64,000 bases of DNA, taken from assembly GCA_032358255.1 (NCBI GenBank), contig JAULBX010021853.1, forward strand, positions 1-64,000. Direction: 5' to 3'. Below the pieces are notes generated by a model. That model did no database searches. It was not told the DNA's origin and was given only the letters and a program-made list of their open reading frames with translations. This DNA is from Heterotrichella gracilis. Taxonomy: Eukaryota > Sar > Xanthophyceae > Tribonematales > Xanthonemataceae. The translations under genes were made by a program, and so were the position numbers. Within the stretch, counting starts at the first letter, position 1. Each line of letters begins with the position of its first letter. Below are positions 38,201 to 50,013 of the stretch, in pieces.

Positions 38201-39210
38201 GTGGTATGATGGTGGGGATGGTGGCTGATGGTGGTGTTTGTGGCGGTGGTAGACTTGGGGAGTGGAGGATGGTTGTTGTGAGGCTGGCTCCCCGGTGCAG
38301 CGCCAGTGCGTCATGCTGCTGAGGGCCGCCAGGCGAATCGGTGCTCCTCAGAAACAACCAAAATGACCTACACAAGTGCAAGAATTTGCATAACTTGGCC
38401 TGGAACAGATAAAAAATAATAAAAACTATGGTGTTCCACCTTGGCTTAAATATCCCCCATCCCCGTCCCCCACAGTCCGGCCGCCCGGTGCTGCGCCAGT
38501 GTGTCAAGCTGCGGAGGGCAGCGAGGCGAATCGGTGCCGCCCTGTGCCCCTCCCTCTCTCCCGAGGGCCCCGAGTATGTCGCCACCGGTGGCGAGGACCG
38601 GACCGTGACATTGTATGACATCAGCAGGGCGCGCAGGGCTCCCCTGGCGGTGAACCAGCTGCAGGTGGGTGTGGTGGTGGGGTGGGTGGTGGGTGGGTGG
38701 GTGGGGTGGGTGTCAGGGTGTATGTGGTTGTGTGGGGGTAGGGCTAGCAGGTCGCAAGGAAGGGGCCCTGACTGTGACACTGTATGACATCAGCAGGGCG
38801 CGCAGGGCACCCCTGACAGTGAATCAGCTGGAGGTGGGTGGTGGGGTGGTGGGTGGTGGTGTGACAATAGCCATTGGGCGCCACACCTGTGGCCTGGAAC
38901 GTGACGACTGTTCAAGATTTAGGGTTTTTTACCAAAAAAATCCTAACATAGGGTTTTCTTTTTCCCCTCGCAGGGCCACTGCGCACCTGTGTGCCGCGTG
39001 GCATGAAGCTTTGATGACAGCTTAGGGCTGAAGGTTCTTTACATAATACTCTAACGTAGGGTTTCCATTTTCCCACAGGGCCACTGCGCGCCTGTGTGCC
39101 ACGTGGCATGGAGCTTTGACGACTGCCTGCTTGCCTCTGGGGACTGCGATGGGGTGGTCATTGTGTGGAAGAGGGAGAAGGAAGGGGGAGGCAGCCTGCC
39201 AATACCCTAG
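35264..39210 (+). CDS. WDR13: WD40-repeat protein, WDR13-like (5' end not found)
   Basis: Ten phase-consistent exons: 35264-35313, 35405-35495, 35665-35731, 36292-36434, 36727-36897, 37398-37464, 37658-37759, 37973-38169, 38476-38664, 39079-39210 (TAG); 402 aa visible. The order of landmarks matches animal WDR13: a YQTYRQYLR N-terminal segment, a HYVFSGMRHIYDESQGPITALRF start of the propeller, LYGHTKTVEDLDWSLDNAQLVS, DRTVCVWG, a NTVIVGTADGSIMLYNVSTGK strand, VATGGEDRTVTLYDISRA, and the last repeat GHCAPVCHVAWSFDDCLLAS ending VIVWKREKEG. It should be a single beta-propeller scaffold; WDR13 is nuclear in animals and its molecular role is poorly defined. The first exon starts in phase 0 without an ATG, so at least one upstream exon is missing. 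Several ghost exons are present. Confidence 0.88.
36175..36240 (+). pseudogene. Ghost copy of WDR13-like exon 36292-36434 (5' part)
   Basis: CAGGAATGCTCCACATTTCA with TCCCAGGGCCCCATCAC repeats the start of the exon 116 bp upstream, acceptor included. The frame changes at ATTTCATACG. Confidence 0.8.
36995..37065 (+). pseudogene. Ghost copy of the end of exon 36727-36897
   Basis: TGTTGCGTATGATCATACGCC and GCATGCAGGTTCCAT repeat 36845-36893 about 170 bp downstream, minus part of the CQTPALA codons. Confidence 0.75.
38770..38835 (+). pseudogene. Ghost copy of the end of exon 38476-38664
   Basis: ACACTGTATGACATCAGCAG..GCGCGCAGGGC repeats the TLYDISRARRAPL coding stretch and the GTGGGT donor about 172 bp downstream. 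A second partial copy (CGGTGCAGCGCCAGTG) lies at 38292-38340. Confidence 0.8.
38971..39012 (+). pseudogene. Ghost copy of the last WDR13-like exon (5' part)
   Basis: CAGGGCCACTGCGCACCTGT matches the acceptor and first codons (GHCAPVC) of the last exon 106 bp downstream, then gains a stop (GCATGAAGC). Confidence 0.8.
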
Positions 39211-39214
39211 CCTA

Positions 39215-42200
39215 GGGTGACATAGCCCCGCTTGCGCCCCACACCTCACAGCCCCGAAAGGGGTTGGTTGTGGCCCTGGGTAGCGTATAGTGCTCAACGG
39301 GCACTGCCACTGCTACCGGCAGTGCTACTCAGCACCTGCTAAGATATACTAGTTTTGGGTATACCCTACGTAGGGTGGAGTTAGACTGCGTCCTGAGGGC
39401 CAACCAAGTCGCCTAGGCCATAACCACCGTCGTCTGATTGTTGCAATCTAGGTTGTAATCAAACCCGTAGAATATTTATTGACCAGTACGGTATTTTTTT
39501 CCAAACGTCATCCAGCCCTCGAGACTCTTGGGCGCAGCCTGCCGTTACCCTAGCCTAGGGTGAGGAGGGGCAGGCCCCGCAGACCCATAGCCCAAAGCCA
39601 GGGATGGTCATATGGACACCGCCACTGCAGAAACCCTAAACCCTAAACAGCTACCACTCAATTACTGGCAGGTCCCACCAACCAACCAGCGTACACGTGG
39701 CGCCTGCTGTTAAAATGGAGGCCAGGCCTTGGTCCCTGGGCTGTTGTGAGATGCACAAACGGTTTTGCTCAATGCCTACGATCCCTGACTGTCCTTTACA
39801 AGCAGGCTGTGCAAAGGTGCTGTGCCGCCTAGTCTATGCCTTGGCATTGGTTCATGCCACTGGCCCAGTTGGGGCAATGGGTAGACACTGCTGGCACCCA
39901 ACAGCTCTGTTTTCTCTCAGACTGACTCAGAGACTCACAAGAAAGGCCCGACTCCTGGGCTGTTGTTGGTACGGTTTGGGAAGTGGTCTGCCCGGGCTAG
40001 GTTGAGGCCCAAAGCTGTTGACCCCAGCTGCAAAGTGACGTTGTGCATGGGGCGGCTAAAAGCTGGATCGCTAACCGTCGGTACCGTGTTTGTATCTGGC
40101 CTCGCCACATGGCACTCTATTTGATCATAATTAGGTAATTACTGGATCAATGAGTTTGCATTTATGAATCGATTGTCCATTCGATCAGCTGTGATCAATG
40201 CCGCCGGTGGAACACCGGCCGCCGTGCTTGGGGCCGCCGGGCCGTCCCCAAAACGCCCGCTTGATATCGTCATGCCACGGTACACGTGATGGCCGGACGC
40301 TTTTTCTGCGAAACGCGCCCACTCGTGGCTTCACGGGGTCAGAAAGATCTATCACATGCTGATTGTTGACCATGTGCACTGTACCAGCGTCGTTGTATCT
40401 CGTGCTCACTGGTACAGATTACATCAACCGCTGCCAGATGAATCGCAAGTTGCAACGCCCACTTTGCCTGCCTCAGCGGCTTGTCTGACGACTCATATAC
40501 ACGACACCAGACGAACGCCACTCTGGTCGTTTTGCATCCGCAGTGGTTCTCATTCCATTTGGGTGTTGCGGTACCAAAGCACGCCTTATCCTGACGCCCC
40601 CACAGCCTACATTCGAACCGGACCCATGCCGCAGCTGGTTCGAGTTGTGGCGCTGGATGGGAGACGTAATGGGAGACAAGGAGCCTGACATCATCCCCAG
40701 CAGCCAGGGCAATCATACGCACGCCCGCCGGCCCCATTGGAGCGTGTTTCAGCTTGTCTCTGCGTCGCTGCAGCTGGCAGGCGTTGCATGGGTAGTTGGC
40801 GCTGTATTCAATTGGGTCAGTAGCGTTCTTCAAGGGAGTTCTCACGCTGGACTTGCAACGCCTGTCTTGGAACATGGTACGACAGGTAAGGGCCGCCGGC
40901 TTTGCAATGGGGGTGTGGTTTGGGTTTGGTAAGTGGCATGCGGGTTGGGTGGCTCAATGCCGTCCGTAGGGCCACAGGGCACGGGTTTTCGTGTAGTCCA
41001 CCACTGAATGGGGTTGCGCAACTCGCCTTCTCCCCGTCCAGAGGTTGGGTGTTGTCCTAGTGCTTTTCCCCCTCCTTCGTGGGTGTTGGCGATCTCGAAA
41101 CGTCGATGAATTGGCGATGGATTGTGGGGCACCCGTATTGTGGGGCACACTCCACGGGGCAGTTACTGCACTGCAGTACGACCTGGGCCACGTTTTCCAG
41201 ACGATCGAGGGCGCAAAGCCCCGTTCACAGCTACACGCAGCCCCGAAGGTAGCGGTGTCGTTTGTATTTTTGCTGGGTGGGCAGATCCCGACTGGTGGGC
41301 TTTTAAATTCTGCCCAACAGATGGTGCAGCGTCCGTGGGTGCTCATTGGTACACTGCCACTGTGCGTTGGTGGCCCACGCTGCGAATGCTGCAAGAACCG
41401 TTTGAAAACGCTGTCACAAGTTCAGTGACAAGCTTGGGGGTGTGATTAGTTAGTGTATTGCGTCGGGTGATACGTAAAGTGTGGTGGTTACGCCTGGCTC
41501 GCCCTGTTACGCCATTCGGCATTGCTGTCCCATCTCCACCCCCGCTGCCCATTCACACGGTGCCAATACCACAGCAAACAACCTCCTTGTGCACCCCGTG
41601 TTGCAACCCCCTGCTTTCTCGTGCTGGTTGTAGACACCGGCCTTGGTTGCAACAAACATATACTTGTCACTTCGTGTCGCGTTGTATCGACTTGTTGTAC
41701 TGGTGCGGTTTGGCCTCGTGTGGTCTGGTCCTAGCTGGGCGGTATCCAGCAGATATCGGACCGGGTGTATCTATTCGTTGGATCTGTCGTCACAGTGTGC
41801 AGGGCTGACTGTTCTTTGTGGCTATTGACGCCTGCTCAAGTTGGAAGTCCACTGTTCACCGTGTACATGTACAGAGTACAAGCCAGTGTGGGGTGGAGGG
41901 TATGCTTGGCAGGGATTTAGGGTAGCTGCACCCAAGCACTGTCTAGCTGTTGCAGTTTCAAAGTGCAGAAGACACCGACAGGGAACTTACCTTGGGGGGT
42001 GCAGCCACGCCAACCACCCATGCTGGTTCCATGCTTGTGAATAAGATATTTCCAACCGTTCCAGCAATACAGTAAGCAAGAGGCAGCAGGCAGCCTCGCA
42101 CGTGGGGCGCCACTCACTTTTATACTTCTACCCTGGCATGGCTACCACCCCCCACTTTGGTGGTATTGCACAGTCAAAGGTCCTGTGCTAGGTTTTGTCG

Positions 42201-42340
42201 ACAAATCTTTTCTTGGTTGTGGACGCCAAACGTATTATAGGGCAGCTGGGTGGTACACCTATTTCGCTGCAACTACACACAGTCCAGCCTCAAGGTTTCA
42301 GACACTCGGTGGGCGCAATAGGTTGCCTTAAACCCTAAAA
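39215..42340. other. Spacer, possibly with a decayed mobile element
   Basis: 39215-40150 shows nothing recognisable beyond telomere-like words at 39628-39650. The part 40180-42260 differs in texture: longer overlapping open frames on both strands and few telomere words. The minus frame 40875-40339 (178 codons) has a CNACQLQRRRDKLKHAP segment faintly like the zinc finger of a retroelement integrase; the plus frame near 41805 reads FFVAIDACSSWKST, faintly like an integrase core strand. Neither is enough for a call. It must also contain upstream exon(s) of the TKL kinase gene. Confidence 0.3.
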
Positions 42341-42349
42341 CCCTAAACC
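42329..42349. repeat. Short CCCTAAA block next to a splice acceptor
   Basis: AAACCCTAAAACCCTAAACC ends seven bases before the TTGCAG acceptor of the first visible kinase exon. It is a clear example of telomere-like sequence in a 3' intron end. Confidence 0.8.
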
Positions 42350-42356
42350 ATTGCAG

Positions 42357-45300
42357 CTCCCGTGAAGAAAAAACCAATACCCTCCCACCCCGACCCCCAG
42401 ACCGCACCCCCCAACACCCACCCACCCCCCACAGGCGCCCCCGCCACCCACCCCTCCCACCTCCTCGCCTGCATCCTCGGCGCCCTACTAGCCCTCCTCA
42501 TCTCCAAAGCACCCCTCACCCGATGGCTCGCCCACCTCCTCCAAGAACACCCGCCACTCCCTACCCACCCCCCGCCCCACCCCACCGCCGCCCCCCCAGC
42601 CTACGCCAGTCCCACCGGCAGCTTTCGAGCCAGCCCCCCTAGGGTTCCTAGGGTTCCCGCGCCTGATGACAGCGCCATGGCGCCAGCCGATGGGTCGCAT
42701 GGCGCGGGGCATGGCTCCCATGCATCACATGGGAGTGCGCGGCGCAGCGATGAGGTCACGTTGATCACCGGGGCGACAGGGATTGGGCGGCTGCGGTGCG
42801 AGGGGCTGCAGGGGGTGGAGGTGGTTGAGCCAATCAGCAAGGGTTCATTTGGCCACGTGTACAAAGGTGAGCGCAAGAGCGTGGGGATTGTGGGGACTTC
42901 GGTTTGCTGGGTGGATGTCATGCAGTGGCGGTGGCGGTGGCGGTGGCGGGAGGGCGGGGCGTGGGGGGTTGGGTGGGATGGTGTGGGAGATAGCGGAGAT
43001 GGTTGAGCCCATTAGCAAGGTGAGGATGGGGGCGCATGGCGTTATTGTGGGGTTGCCTTGGAGTGGCAGAGGTGGGTGTGGGTTGGCATGCATGGGCAGG
43101 GGTGGGTGTGGGTTAGCATGGAATGGCAGGGGTGGGTGTGGGTTGGCATGCTGGGTTGCCATGCATGGGCAGGGGTGGGTGGGTTGGGGTGTGTAGGGGA
43201 ATGGTGAGGGACGAGCATGCCACTGTCACCAGCGCCCTTTCACATGGCATGGCTCCCCACCCAATCACGCTCATTTACCCATCATTTGTGCTTCGCAGCC
43301 CGGTGCAGCATTACAGCAATTTACCATTTCTCCCTAAATATTCATCCTTTTTTGTGTTGCCCCCACAGCTCGGTGGCGCGGTGCACTAGTTGCCCTCAAG
43401 ATCGTGGACCACACATCGTCAGCAATGACACCCAGCCTGCAGCGGGAGTGCATGCTGGCATGCTCACTCTCCCACCCCAACACCATCACCACATTCCGAG
43501 TCAGTGTGGTAGCACCCACTGGCAACGGCCAGCTTGTGGCCGCCTGCAAAACCCCTCAAAACCCCTCACAAAACCCTTACCAGAAGAGTGACGGGGGCGA
43601 GGGAAGCCCCCCAGGGACCGGCCAAGAGGGGGCGGCGGCAACGGGGAGCAAAAGGGGGGGCTCGGGGGCGGAGGGGACGAGTACTCCTGCGAATGCCTTC
43701 CCCTCCCCGGCGTTTTCCTCGGTGTTTTCCTCGCTCAATCCCTCCTCGGCCTCCTGCCTGCGCACCTGCATCCTGATGGAGTACTGCGAGAGGGGCACGC
43801 TGCTGGATGCGATTGAAGTGGGGCAGTTCAGGGTCATGGAGACAGGCCTGCCGGATATGGTGCGCTTGTGTACCCTAAACCCAAATTGTAAAACCCTAAT
43901 CATTGCTGGGTGCGATTGAAGTGGGCCAGTTCAGGGTCATGGAGACGGGCCTGCCGGATATGGTGCGTGGCGGTCCAACTCTCAACTCTAAATGCTTTGG
44001 AGTAATGCACTCCACATGCATTGGGGAGGTATACATGGGGGGCTTAGTGGCGCCACTTCATGCTAAATATAATCCTAGAAAATGCTGAGATCCCTAGCAG
44101 CAGCCCAAATCCCCTGTAGAAACAGATAAAAACCACCTAAAACACTATCCTCTCAATCCCCGCACATCCTCCCCTTGCAGTTGAACGTGTACCGCTGCCT
44201 GATCGACATTGCCCAGGCACTGGAGTACATGTACTCGGAGGGGGTCATCCACGGGGACCTCAAATTCAATAGCAAAAACCATATGAATTCTTCTGGGTAA
44301 AAGGAGATTTCAAAAACACACTTATTACGCCATAGCAGTACCTTAAATGCCCTATTTCCTCCCCTTGCAGCTGAATGTGTACCGCTGCCTGATCGACATC
44401 GCCCAGGCACTGGAGTACATGCATTCGGAGGGGGTCATCCACGGGGACCTGAAGGCGGCAAACGTGATGCTCAAGTCAACCCTAGGGAACCCTAGAGGCT
44501 ACGTCTGCAAGGTGAGCAAAGACTTTACTGTTGAAGCTTAAGGAGCCTGCATTCCCGCTCAAAATCTTGCCCACCACAACACCTCTGCACCACAACACCA
44601 CCACCATCACCATCCCATTCCAGCACCCCACACCCTCATTTCCCCTGCCCATTCCAGGTAGGCGAGCATGCGCTGCGCACAAGCACAGGCAGAACCATAC
44701 CATGAGCCACATGCCTCAGCCCCCCCTCCCTAAGCCCACCGCACACACCACCGCCACCCACCCCTCACATTCAACCCCCCAAGACCCTAAACCCTTCATT
44801 GTCTTTCCCAGGTTGGCGATTTCGGCCTGTCTAGGCAACTGGGCGAGGGCGAGCACGCGCTGCGCACAGGCACTGTGGGGACCATGAGCCACATGCCTCC
44901 AGAGCTGCTGGTGGATGGACAGCTGTCGCGCGCTGCTGACGTGTACGCCATGGGGATGATAAGTGAGTGCTATACCTTTTTAAAACCCCGATCCCTGGCC
45001 AGGACCCAAAACCTTGCCAGCACCCAAAACCCCTGCATACGGTGGTTTTGTGAAACCCTGAACCCTAATTATCCAGCACGGTTGGGGACCATGAGTCACA
45101 TGCCTCCCAAGCTGCGGGTGGACTATTCGTGAGTGCTCTACCTTTTAGAAACCCTGAACGGTATACCCTTTGCTAGGGTCTTGCCACTTGTTCACATCCC
45201 CATCTCACTCCCACGCCCCTCTGCCCCAAAGTTTCCTCCCCTTGCGCATACATCAGTATCCTCTCCTTTGCTCACACACCTTCTCCCTTGTGCAGTGTGG

Positions 45301-46439
45301 GAGTTGGTGGCTGGCGAGGTGGCCTACAAGGGGTGCAGTACGGGGCAGGTGTACCTTGCCCTAAGCGAGGGTAAACGGCCCCCTGTGCCCTCCCACTGCC
45401 CCCCTTGCTACATGAAGCTGATGACATCATGCTGGAGCGATGTGCCGGAGGAGAGGTGAGGCTTGGATGTGTGGTTTCAGGGTGTTATGCTACCGCAGGG
45501 TGAGGGGTTTAGGGTAATGCGCTTGGCCAGGGTGTGTTGTTCAGGGTGTGGAATCAGGCCCTCGTACTGAGTTAGATGCGGCCCTGCAACCCCCATCCAC
45601 CCCCGCCTTCACCACTCCCCACCCCCCACTGCCCACTCACGCAACCACCCCCACCCCCCAACAGGCCCTGCATCGAGCAGCTCCTCCAGACACTCAGACA
45701 CCACTTCCAGGAGCTGCGGAGTAGCACGCAGGACGCCACCCGCCCCTACCGGCGCCGCGCCATGTCCATGGATGTGGCCCGACACCAGCTCCCACCCATC
45801 AACACCATGATAATCGGAAACGGCAATGGCAGTAACGACAGCCACCAGCCACCCGCTCTTCTCAACGCCATGCTGGCCGCAGCAGGGGGCGAGGCCCCGC
45901 CGCCACCGCCACCACCACCACCACCCACCGCCCCGGGCGGGGAGGGGATGGTGGCTGCTGCGGCGGCGGTCGCGCTGATGCGGCGTTTGCCTTCGGGCCC
46001 AACCGCGCCCACGTATGCGTCCCCGGATGGGGATGTTCCATCCCCAATGGAGGTCATTTCGCCCCCCGTCCCCGCGGCGGCGGTCCCTATCCCCCCCCGT
46101 CCCATCCCCGCGCGCCAGGCCTCCCTCCCCCCTTTGCACTCCTGCACCCCCACCTCCACCCTCTCCTCCTCCCCCGCCTCCGCCCACAGCTCGCCAGCTG
46201 GCACGCGGCGCAGGGCTAAATCCATGTCCCAGGCCTCCCCATTTGTGCAAATGCGGCGCAGCATGGAGTGCGAATTTACTCCCCAGCAGCTGGAAAGGGC
46301 TTCCTCCCTTGAGCTAGGGTTGTTACCCACCTTGCAGGAGAGAAGGAGCGAGGGGAGCCAGGCAGGGGAGGTCGCGGGGAGTGTGGTGGGGGGTGGAGAT
46401 GGTGGAGAGGAGGGGTGGGACCTGGTGGCTCTGCTATGA
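42357..46439 (+). CDS. Tyrosine-kinase-like (TKL) protein kinase with possible membrane segment
   Basis: Seven phase-consistent exons: 42357-42866, 43369-43859, 44371-44511, 44812-44962, 45296-45455, 45665-46439 (TGA) with an upstream exon implied because the first starts in phase 1. The visible N-terminus is Pro-rich with one hydrophobic stretch (LLACILGALLALLISKAPL), then a His/Gly/Ser-rich linker. Kinase domain: ISKGSFGHVYK loop (Ser at the first Gly), VALKIVDH lysine, LMEYCERGTLLDAI hinge, VIHGDLKAANVML catalytic loop (HGD instead of HRD), GDFGLSR, PPE, then ELVAGEVAYKG and CWSDVPEERP, typical of TKL kinases. A long Gly/Ser insert splits the N-lobe. The C-terminal 258 codons are Pro/Ala/Ser-rich and probably disordered. 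A receptor-like signalling kinase is plausible, but no ectodomain was found. Six exons are actually listed; an unseen 5' exon makes seven. Confidence 0.85.
43903..43965 (+). pseudogene. Ghost copy of the end of kinase exon 43369-43859
   Basis: Repeats 43806-43863 (AIEVGQFRVMETGLPDM) almost exactly, followed by the same GATATG/GTGCGT donor, about 100 bp downstream. A switch between the two donors would duplicate about 19 codons. Confidence 0.85.
44178..44271 (+). pseudogene. Ghost copy of the catalytic-loop exon
   Basis: Same CCCCTTGCAG acceptor and the reading LNVYRCLIDIAQALEYMYSE then GVIHGDLKFN, 190 bp upstream of the accepted exon (44371-44511). It ends at the LK of HGDLK without a donor, so it cannot be a full mutually exclusive exon. 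Confidence 0.85.
44655..44725 (+). pseudogene. Ghost copy of the activation-loop exon
   Basis: CCAGGTAGGCGAGCATGCGC with CTGCGCACAAGCACAGGCAG and CATGAGCCACATGCCTC repeats 44850-44900 (EHALRTGTVGTMSHMPP) with deletions that remove DFG. A third fragment (GACCATGAGTCACATGCCTC) is at 45087-45120. Confidence 0.75.
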
Positions 46440-46444
46440 GTGGA

Positions 46445-49310
46445 GGGCGTGGGAACCAAGGAGTGGGTAACCAGCTGCTCTGTATGATTTTGAATCAGTT
46501 TTGAAGAGATTTGATGAGATTTGGAGGCAGTTAGTTATTGAGTTTTTGAGCAGCTTGGCTCTCGCCAGCGAGTTGGTGATAATTGGAGAGGCGATTAAAA
46601 TGGTATTGGGTAGATTGAAAGAGTCGGACGCAGCTCAAATATAGAGGTGGTCAGTCGCAAATTTTGATGAGATGTGCAAGAGCGGTGTGTGTATTGACTG
46701 AGGGGAATCGGCCCATCCACCGGCAGTTTTGAGCACTGTGTTCGTTTCTCTCGGTAGTTTTTTGGCACACCGAGGTGGGATTAGGCACTGGTAAACAGCG
46801 TCCTGCGACGCTGGTTGGTTGCAGTCTTCTGTGTCGAGCTTTTGTTCATACGAAAACAACCTAATTTTTTCCAAAATTTGCCACTTTTACTCAGTTAGAC
46901 CAGCGGCTGTGTGCCCTTGGGGCTTTTGCGGCTAAGTTGTTTTCCAGTTTCGGTGTTTATTCCTCTTGAGTAGGGGTTCAGGGTTTAGGGTTTCTCTCGT
47001 GAGGAGGGGTTCGATACTGCTGACAGTATCCCTTGATACTCTAGTTCACATTCTCCTTTGGCCAACAATAATGTGTCGTGGCGGCTGTGCTGACAATAAA
47101 TGCCTGTCTATTGGGTGTGTGGCACCAGCCGCATGTGAATTCGGCCCCTCTGGTTTTTGCCCCCTCGTTGCCTTGTGATGTTGGCCCCCCTGGTTTGGGG
47201 CCCCTTAGCTAGCCAGGGTTTTCTAGGTTTTCCCAGCAGCGGTGAAAGCTGTTGTCTTTTTTACCATGCCCACCCAGTGGCTCAGTGGGGGGTAGCTTGT
47301 CATAGGGTTTCAGGCATTGGCCAGGGTATTCCAGGGGCACTAATGTAGTATAAAACCCTAAACCCTTGGAGTTTTTGTGCACTCTTCTAGCATCCCTCCT
47401 GAAGGGCCACAAAGGTTGTGGTGTAGGGGTGATATACAGGTAGTCTACCACTCTGCTCATCGGCGCCTTGGTTCGTGCAGGGCTAGGATGTTGTTGCAAA
47501 CGTTGCTTTTTGTGCGCAGCTAGCTGTTTTTTCTGCAGGAGCGAGGCAGGGGTTCCACCATCCCCGTTGTTTTGCAAATGATATATCCCATTTTAGGGGG
47601 TAGGCTGGCCAATCACCCACCGCAGATGTGCTGATTTTCTTTCTTCAGTTTGCTGGTCCCGTTTCTGTTTTGGTTTCCTAACTTATTGGCATGTTTTGCC
47701 AAGGGGTAAAAGTGCCACCACAACCCGGTGGCTGTTGCTCCAATTCTGTTCCAACCTGCCAGCCTCTAGTATGAGATGCACACAGCCTGAGCGTTACCCC
47801 ATTTTAGGGTAATGGTGAAGCGGTCAATGTTGTACCACAGCTTCTGTCAGATTCAGAATTTGCCAGTGACTGAAATGCATGACCAGCCCCTCAGGGTGTG
47901 TTGTGTTGATTTGTGGCCCATAGGCTATCATGATGAGGCTCAGCAACAAACTTTAATTATACCAGTCACTGTGAGCTCGAATCATTCCAAATTATGATAC
48001 TTTGACTGACCGCGTGTACAAAAAAGTAGACTACTTGTTGATGTAAGTTGGACCAACCACGTAATTTGCGATCTACTTGTTGGTGTTGATTAATTGATTT
48101 AGCGATGGCATCAAATCTCCTGGCCTGGCCCATGTAAATTGCAATGTGGGTGCACGTGGCTTGGGTTTAGGACGAACTTCAAGTGAATTCAGTGTATCAC
48201 GGTGATATATTAAAGTAATCCTGTAGCAAATACAACGGATGTTAATTTGGTTATAAATGGACAGCGCAGGCGCCTCCCCTTTTGCTGCGTCACAGATGGT
48301 TCTCATGAGGTGGCAGCCCCTTAGGCTGTGCACTGTAACTAGGCATTGCCAGGCATCGCGATGAGTTACATTGCAAAAGTACAACAAAACTTTGGCGAGG
48401 CAGAGCTAAGCTGCCGAGCCAACCAACAATCAACAATCAATGCAAAAGTGAAGTGTAAAAGCTGAGCAAGTGCATAAAATTTGCCAGCGCACCAGCAGTG
48501 CGACCAGGCCTCCAGTGCCTGCTGGCGCACAGAGAACCTAGGTTCTCTCAGCACTGCGTTAGAGAGAACCAACAGTTTCAGAGACAGGTCACCTGGTGGA
48601 CCGGTCATTTTTTTTGGCAGCCACAGTCCTGCACATTTAAATCTCTTATACCACGGCAGTTTGCAAAATTACATGGACTCTACTGGGTGTTTGGAAGAAC
48701 GCGACTGGCTGTAAGACAGCATTATCTCCTGACACATATGTGCAAAGCCCAGACCCAGGGTTAAGGGAGACCCTGCTCAGCACCCTTGAAGGGTTCAGGG
48801 AGGCCACATCCGATTGCCTACCCTTGAAGGTTAGGGCCAAGGCAAAACCCTTTTCTGTATCCCCTGGCCGGCCACAATTGTTAACCTACCTTTCATGGCT
48901 ATAGGCAGACTTGCAGCAGTTGCACAAAGGCAACGATAGAGGGCACAACCCGTATATTCCAATACCTATACTCCCACCTGGGCCTTGGTCCTTAAGCTTG
49001 CACTTATCTGTTGCACAGGTCATTGCTTTTGTCTGTGATAGGCTCACAAAAGGGTGCCCTTGGTGCTTAAGCTTGCACTTGTCTGTTGCACAGGTCATTG
49101 CTTATGTCTGTGTCACAAAATAGTGCCCTTGGCTAGGTCCTGTCTTGTCCTGTCCCGTGTTTGCCTCTCTTGTTATGACGTAAACAGTTGTTGCTGACCT
49201 GCTGTGAGCTTTCACAAGGTACCCAGCATGTCTGTTTTCCTGTTGTTGGAAAACGAGGCCACCTGACAAGTTGTTGGGTGCTGTGACGCCACAAGCCGTC
49301 TGGCTGTCGT
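46445..49310. other. Long spacer between TKL kinase and transporter
   Basis: No recognisable gene on either strand. It holds telomere-like words (46975-46990, 47355-47365) and a two-copy 75-bp direct repeat at 48981-49131. A small open stretch at 49319-49474 ends in a good donor (GGAAG/GTGAGT) and could be an upstream exon, but its phase does not fit the next transporter exon. Confidence 0.45.
48981..49131. repeat. 75-bp direct repeat, two copies
   Basis: GGCCTTGGTCCTTAAGCTTG.. and GCCCTTGGTGCTTAAGCTTG.. each continue through TTGCACAGGTCATTGCTT to a CACAAAA end, with about 90% identity. Confidence 0.85.
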
Positions 49311-50013
49311 AAAGCGCCGTGTTTAGCCTACTATTCTTCTTGAATTCCTCGAGGGTTGATCAAATCGCACTGAAAAAACGGACCCGTCAAACTGATGGGG
49401 CACAGCTAGTGCCTGTCAGGGCACGGAGACCGCGTGTCCCACAACGCGTGTGGTGGCTTCGTAGCGTATGGAAGGTGAGTACATGCGTTTACATGATCCC
49501 TCTGTGGTTTGTTCTCCGTTGCGGTAGTGCGCCTGACAGGGCTTGAAAGCAGTGCATGCATTTGTCACATGGTAGCAATGCATGCATATGCGCAACATGC
49601 GTGCATGCAAGTCCCCAGCCGCGGAACCCAGCCCCGTTACCTCGGGTTTCGGTGTGCACGATGCACAAGTGCGATCTTTCTTGAGCATACAATGCAGCAG
49701 TGCGTCAGTTGTGCCGTCTTTATACCCTAAACCCTAAACCCACTTGCACAGCTGCTGTTTCCTTAGGCTCGTGCGGGTAGGCTATGCACACATGTGTGTT
49801 TATGGCAGGGTATTCTTGTACGTTGTGTATCCTGGAGAGCCCAAAAGCCACTGCGGCTAGGCTATGTGTGTTTATGGCAGGATATGCATGTGCGTTGGTA
49901 TGTCCTGGAGAGTTCAAAACCCACGTTGCACGCACCCCTGACCAGCTGCGCAAATTATGTGTGCAAGCTGCTGGCGGACAACCCTTGTTTAGGGTTCTCC
50001 CTTCCTCCCGCAG

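Noticed and set aside
45609-46459. Two long minus-strand frames of over 200 codons
   Set aside because: They are antisense to the Pro/Ala-rich C-terminal exon of the TKL kinase, whose plus-strand frame joins in phase to the kinase domain.
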